From NCBI RefSeq assembly GCF_014655955.1, contig NZ_BNBO01000059.1:1-54385 (forward strand): DNA of 54,385 nt, in the 5' to 3' direction. The translations under genes and the position numbers were made by a program. Under the pieces are notes generated by a model. That model did not search any database, was not told the DNA's origin, and saw nothing but the letters and a program-made list of their open reading frames with translations. This DNA is from Kitasatospora indigofera. GTDB taxonomy: Bacteria; Actinomycetota; Actinomycetes; Streptomycetales; Streptomycetaceae. This document shows, piece by piece, positions 53,503 through 54,385 of the stretch. Position 1 is the stretch's first letter, and the number at the start of each line of letters is the position of its first letter.

Positions 53503-53533
53503 TTGACAGTCAGGTGGTCCAGACCACCAGTAT
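53503..53533 (+). promoter_or_regulatory. Promoter of the chitinase-like gene overlapping a DasR-type operator
   Basis: TTGACA (53503-53508) and CAGTAT (53528-53533) give a -35/-10 pair with a 19-bp spacer; the operator at 53513-53528 lies between them. Confidence 0.5.
53513..53528. promoter_or_regulatory. DasR-type (dre) operator
   Basis: GGTGGTCCAGACCACC is a perfect 16-bp palindrome matching the known streptomycete dre pattern (xCTGGTCTAGACCAGx-like core GGTC-N2-GACC). A second partial copy TGGTCCAGGCC follows at 53534-53544. Direct repeats of TGGTCCAGACC are classic in Streptomyces chitinase promoters and are tied to N-acetylglucosamine control. Confidence 0.75.
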
Positions 53534-53594
53534 TGGTCCAGGCCGGAGTGCTTCAGGTCGCCGAAGTCCCCCACCTTCGAAGGGAGCGCGGTCC

Positions 53595-54341
53595 ATGACC
53601 GGACCCGTTCGCGCACCACTCCGAGCCCTGCTCGCCGGAGCCGTCACCGCCGCCATCGCCGGCGTGGCGCTCACCGGCACCGTCCACGCGGCGGGCACCC
53701 CACTGCCCGCCCAGGTCTTCGCCCCGTACGTCGAGGCCCAGGCCGACGACAGCCTGTCCCAGCTCGCTTCGCAGTCGGGTGACAAGCACCCGGCGATGGC
53801 CTTCCTCCAAGCCGCCGCCACCGCCGCCTCCTCCCCGTCGCCCTCCGCGTCGAGTGTCCAGGTGCCCGCCATCCAGGTGCAGGTCAGCCCGTCTTCGGGC
53901 ACGGTGACCGCCGGCTCGTCGACCACCGCGACCGTGAGCACGGCCATCATCAACAACGGCTCGAACACGTCCATCGCGATGACGGTCAGCGGCGTTCCTG
54001 TGGGGGTCACCGCCTCGGTCAGCCCGTCCTCGGTCAACGGGAGCTCCAGCGCCGCCCTGTCGGTGTCGACCGTGTCCACGGTCGTCCCCGGCACCTACAC
54101 GCTGACGGTCAAGGGCACGCTGACCGGCACCTCGGCCACGTCCTCCGCGACCTACACGCTCACCGTGGCCGGCACCGCCCCGGCGTGCTCCACCGCCTCC
54201 TGGGGCGGCACACAGGTCTACACCGGTGGCAACACCGTCTCGTGGAAGGGCCACCGGTGGAGCGCCAAGTGGTGGACGCTGGGCGAGGAGCCCGGCACCA
54301 CCGGTCAGTGGGGCGTCTGGCAGGACCTCGGTACCTGCTGA
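53595..54341 (+). CDS. Secreted chitin-binding protein derived from a GH18 chitinase lacking its catalytic barrel
   Basis: 248 aa. ATG 53595 follows AAGGGA. Signal peptide ~1-32 (VHAAG). Residues ~35-75 (QVFAPYVEAQADDSLSQLAS then MAFLQAAAT) match the start of streptomycete GH18 chitinases, but the catalytic DxxDxDxE barrel is absent. Next comes an Ig-like/bacterial cell-surface domain (~90-195, Ser/Thr-rich) and a C-terminal chitin-binding CBM5/12 (STASWGGTQVYTGGNTVSWKG, AKWWTLGEEPGTTGQW). It is under a DasR-type operator like true chitinases. Probably a lectin or decayed enzyme. Hairpin directly after. Confidence 0.8.
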   Translation: MTGPVRAPLRALLAGAVTAAIAGVALTGTVHAAGTPLPAQVFAPYVEAQADDSLSQLASQSGDKHPAMAFLQAAATAASSPSPSASSVQVPAIQVQVSPSSGTVTAGSSTTATVSTAIINNGSNTSIAMTVSGVPVGVTASVSPSSVNGSSSAALSVSTVSTVVPGTYTLTVKGTLTGTSATSSATYTLTVAGTAPACSTASWGGTQVYTGGNTVSWKGHRWSAKWWTLGEEPGTTGQWGVWQDLGTC

Positions 54342-54357
54342 TCCGCACGCGTCGCCG

Positions 54358-54385
54358 GGCCGGGCCCCGGAATCGGGGCCCGGCC
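54358..54385 (+). terminator. Hairpin terminator at the window end
   Basis: 12-bp perfect arms GGCCGGGCCCCG (54358-54369) and its complement (54374-54385) with loop GAAT; the stem ends at the last base of the window. Confidence 0.8.

Overview
The window is very GC-rich with strong G/C third-position bias. It carries secreted carbohydrate-active proteins, many exported proteins, WXG100-type proteins, a GOLPH3-like protein and SUKH/DUF6193-like proteins. This points to a Streptomyces/Kitasatospora-type actinomycete and reads like accessory (perhaps chromosome-arm) DNA. No rRNA, tRNA, CRISPR array or replication origin was seen.

Region by region. 1-5.4 kb: the start of an exported protein, a long regulatory gap, a secreted PA14-GH2-LamG glycosidase and two small membrane proteins. 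5.5-13.9 kb: mostly single-gene units (SUKH, DUF6193-like, HNH-like, PH domain, DHFR-like reductase, lipoprotein, cupin, an L7/L12-CTD-like protein, histidine phosphatase, GT2 glycosyltransferase, GPP34). 14.1-30.5 kb: the most unusual part. It holds two exported proteins with different N-terminal wall-hydrolase-like domains (lysozyme-like and NlpC/P60-like) but the same ~58-residue repeat array. It also holds two paralogous TrmB-LuxR type regulators, two paralogous tiny exported peptides, two related ~105-117 aa partner proteins sharing a LEHV motif, and an exported ricin-lectin protein. Shared upstream DNA motifs link several of these. Interleaved are DUF1330/LysR (the LysR gene looks frameshifted), ArsR-like/DUF3291 and TetR/SDR pairs. 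30.6-38.9 kb: hypothetical proteins, two HEAT/LRV-type repeat proteins, a DUF1963-like protein, a second SUKH protein and a P-loop kinase.

39.2-40.8 kb is a complete-looking IS4-family insertion with long inverted ends. It lies just before a four-gene WXG100/type VII-like operon (41.2-44.2 kb). Then come a hypothetical gene, a second DUF6193-like gene, a NarL-type two-component system divergent from an MMPL transporter, a frameshifted low-GC gene, a membrane-anchored hypothetical, and finally a chitinase-derived protein. That last protein lacks the catalytic barrel but keeps the chitin-binding domain and a DasR-type operator.

How the genes may work together (inference): the 14-30 kb block looks like a duplicated module in which exported short peptides, small cytosolic partners and TrmB-LuxR regulators are tied to large exported wall- or glycan-binding proteins. 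It would be a candidate peptide-signalled or developmentally timed cell-envelope programme. All calls come from reading the sequence; no database search was run.
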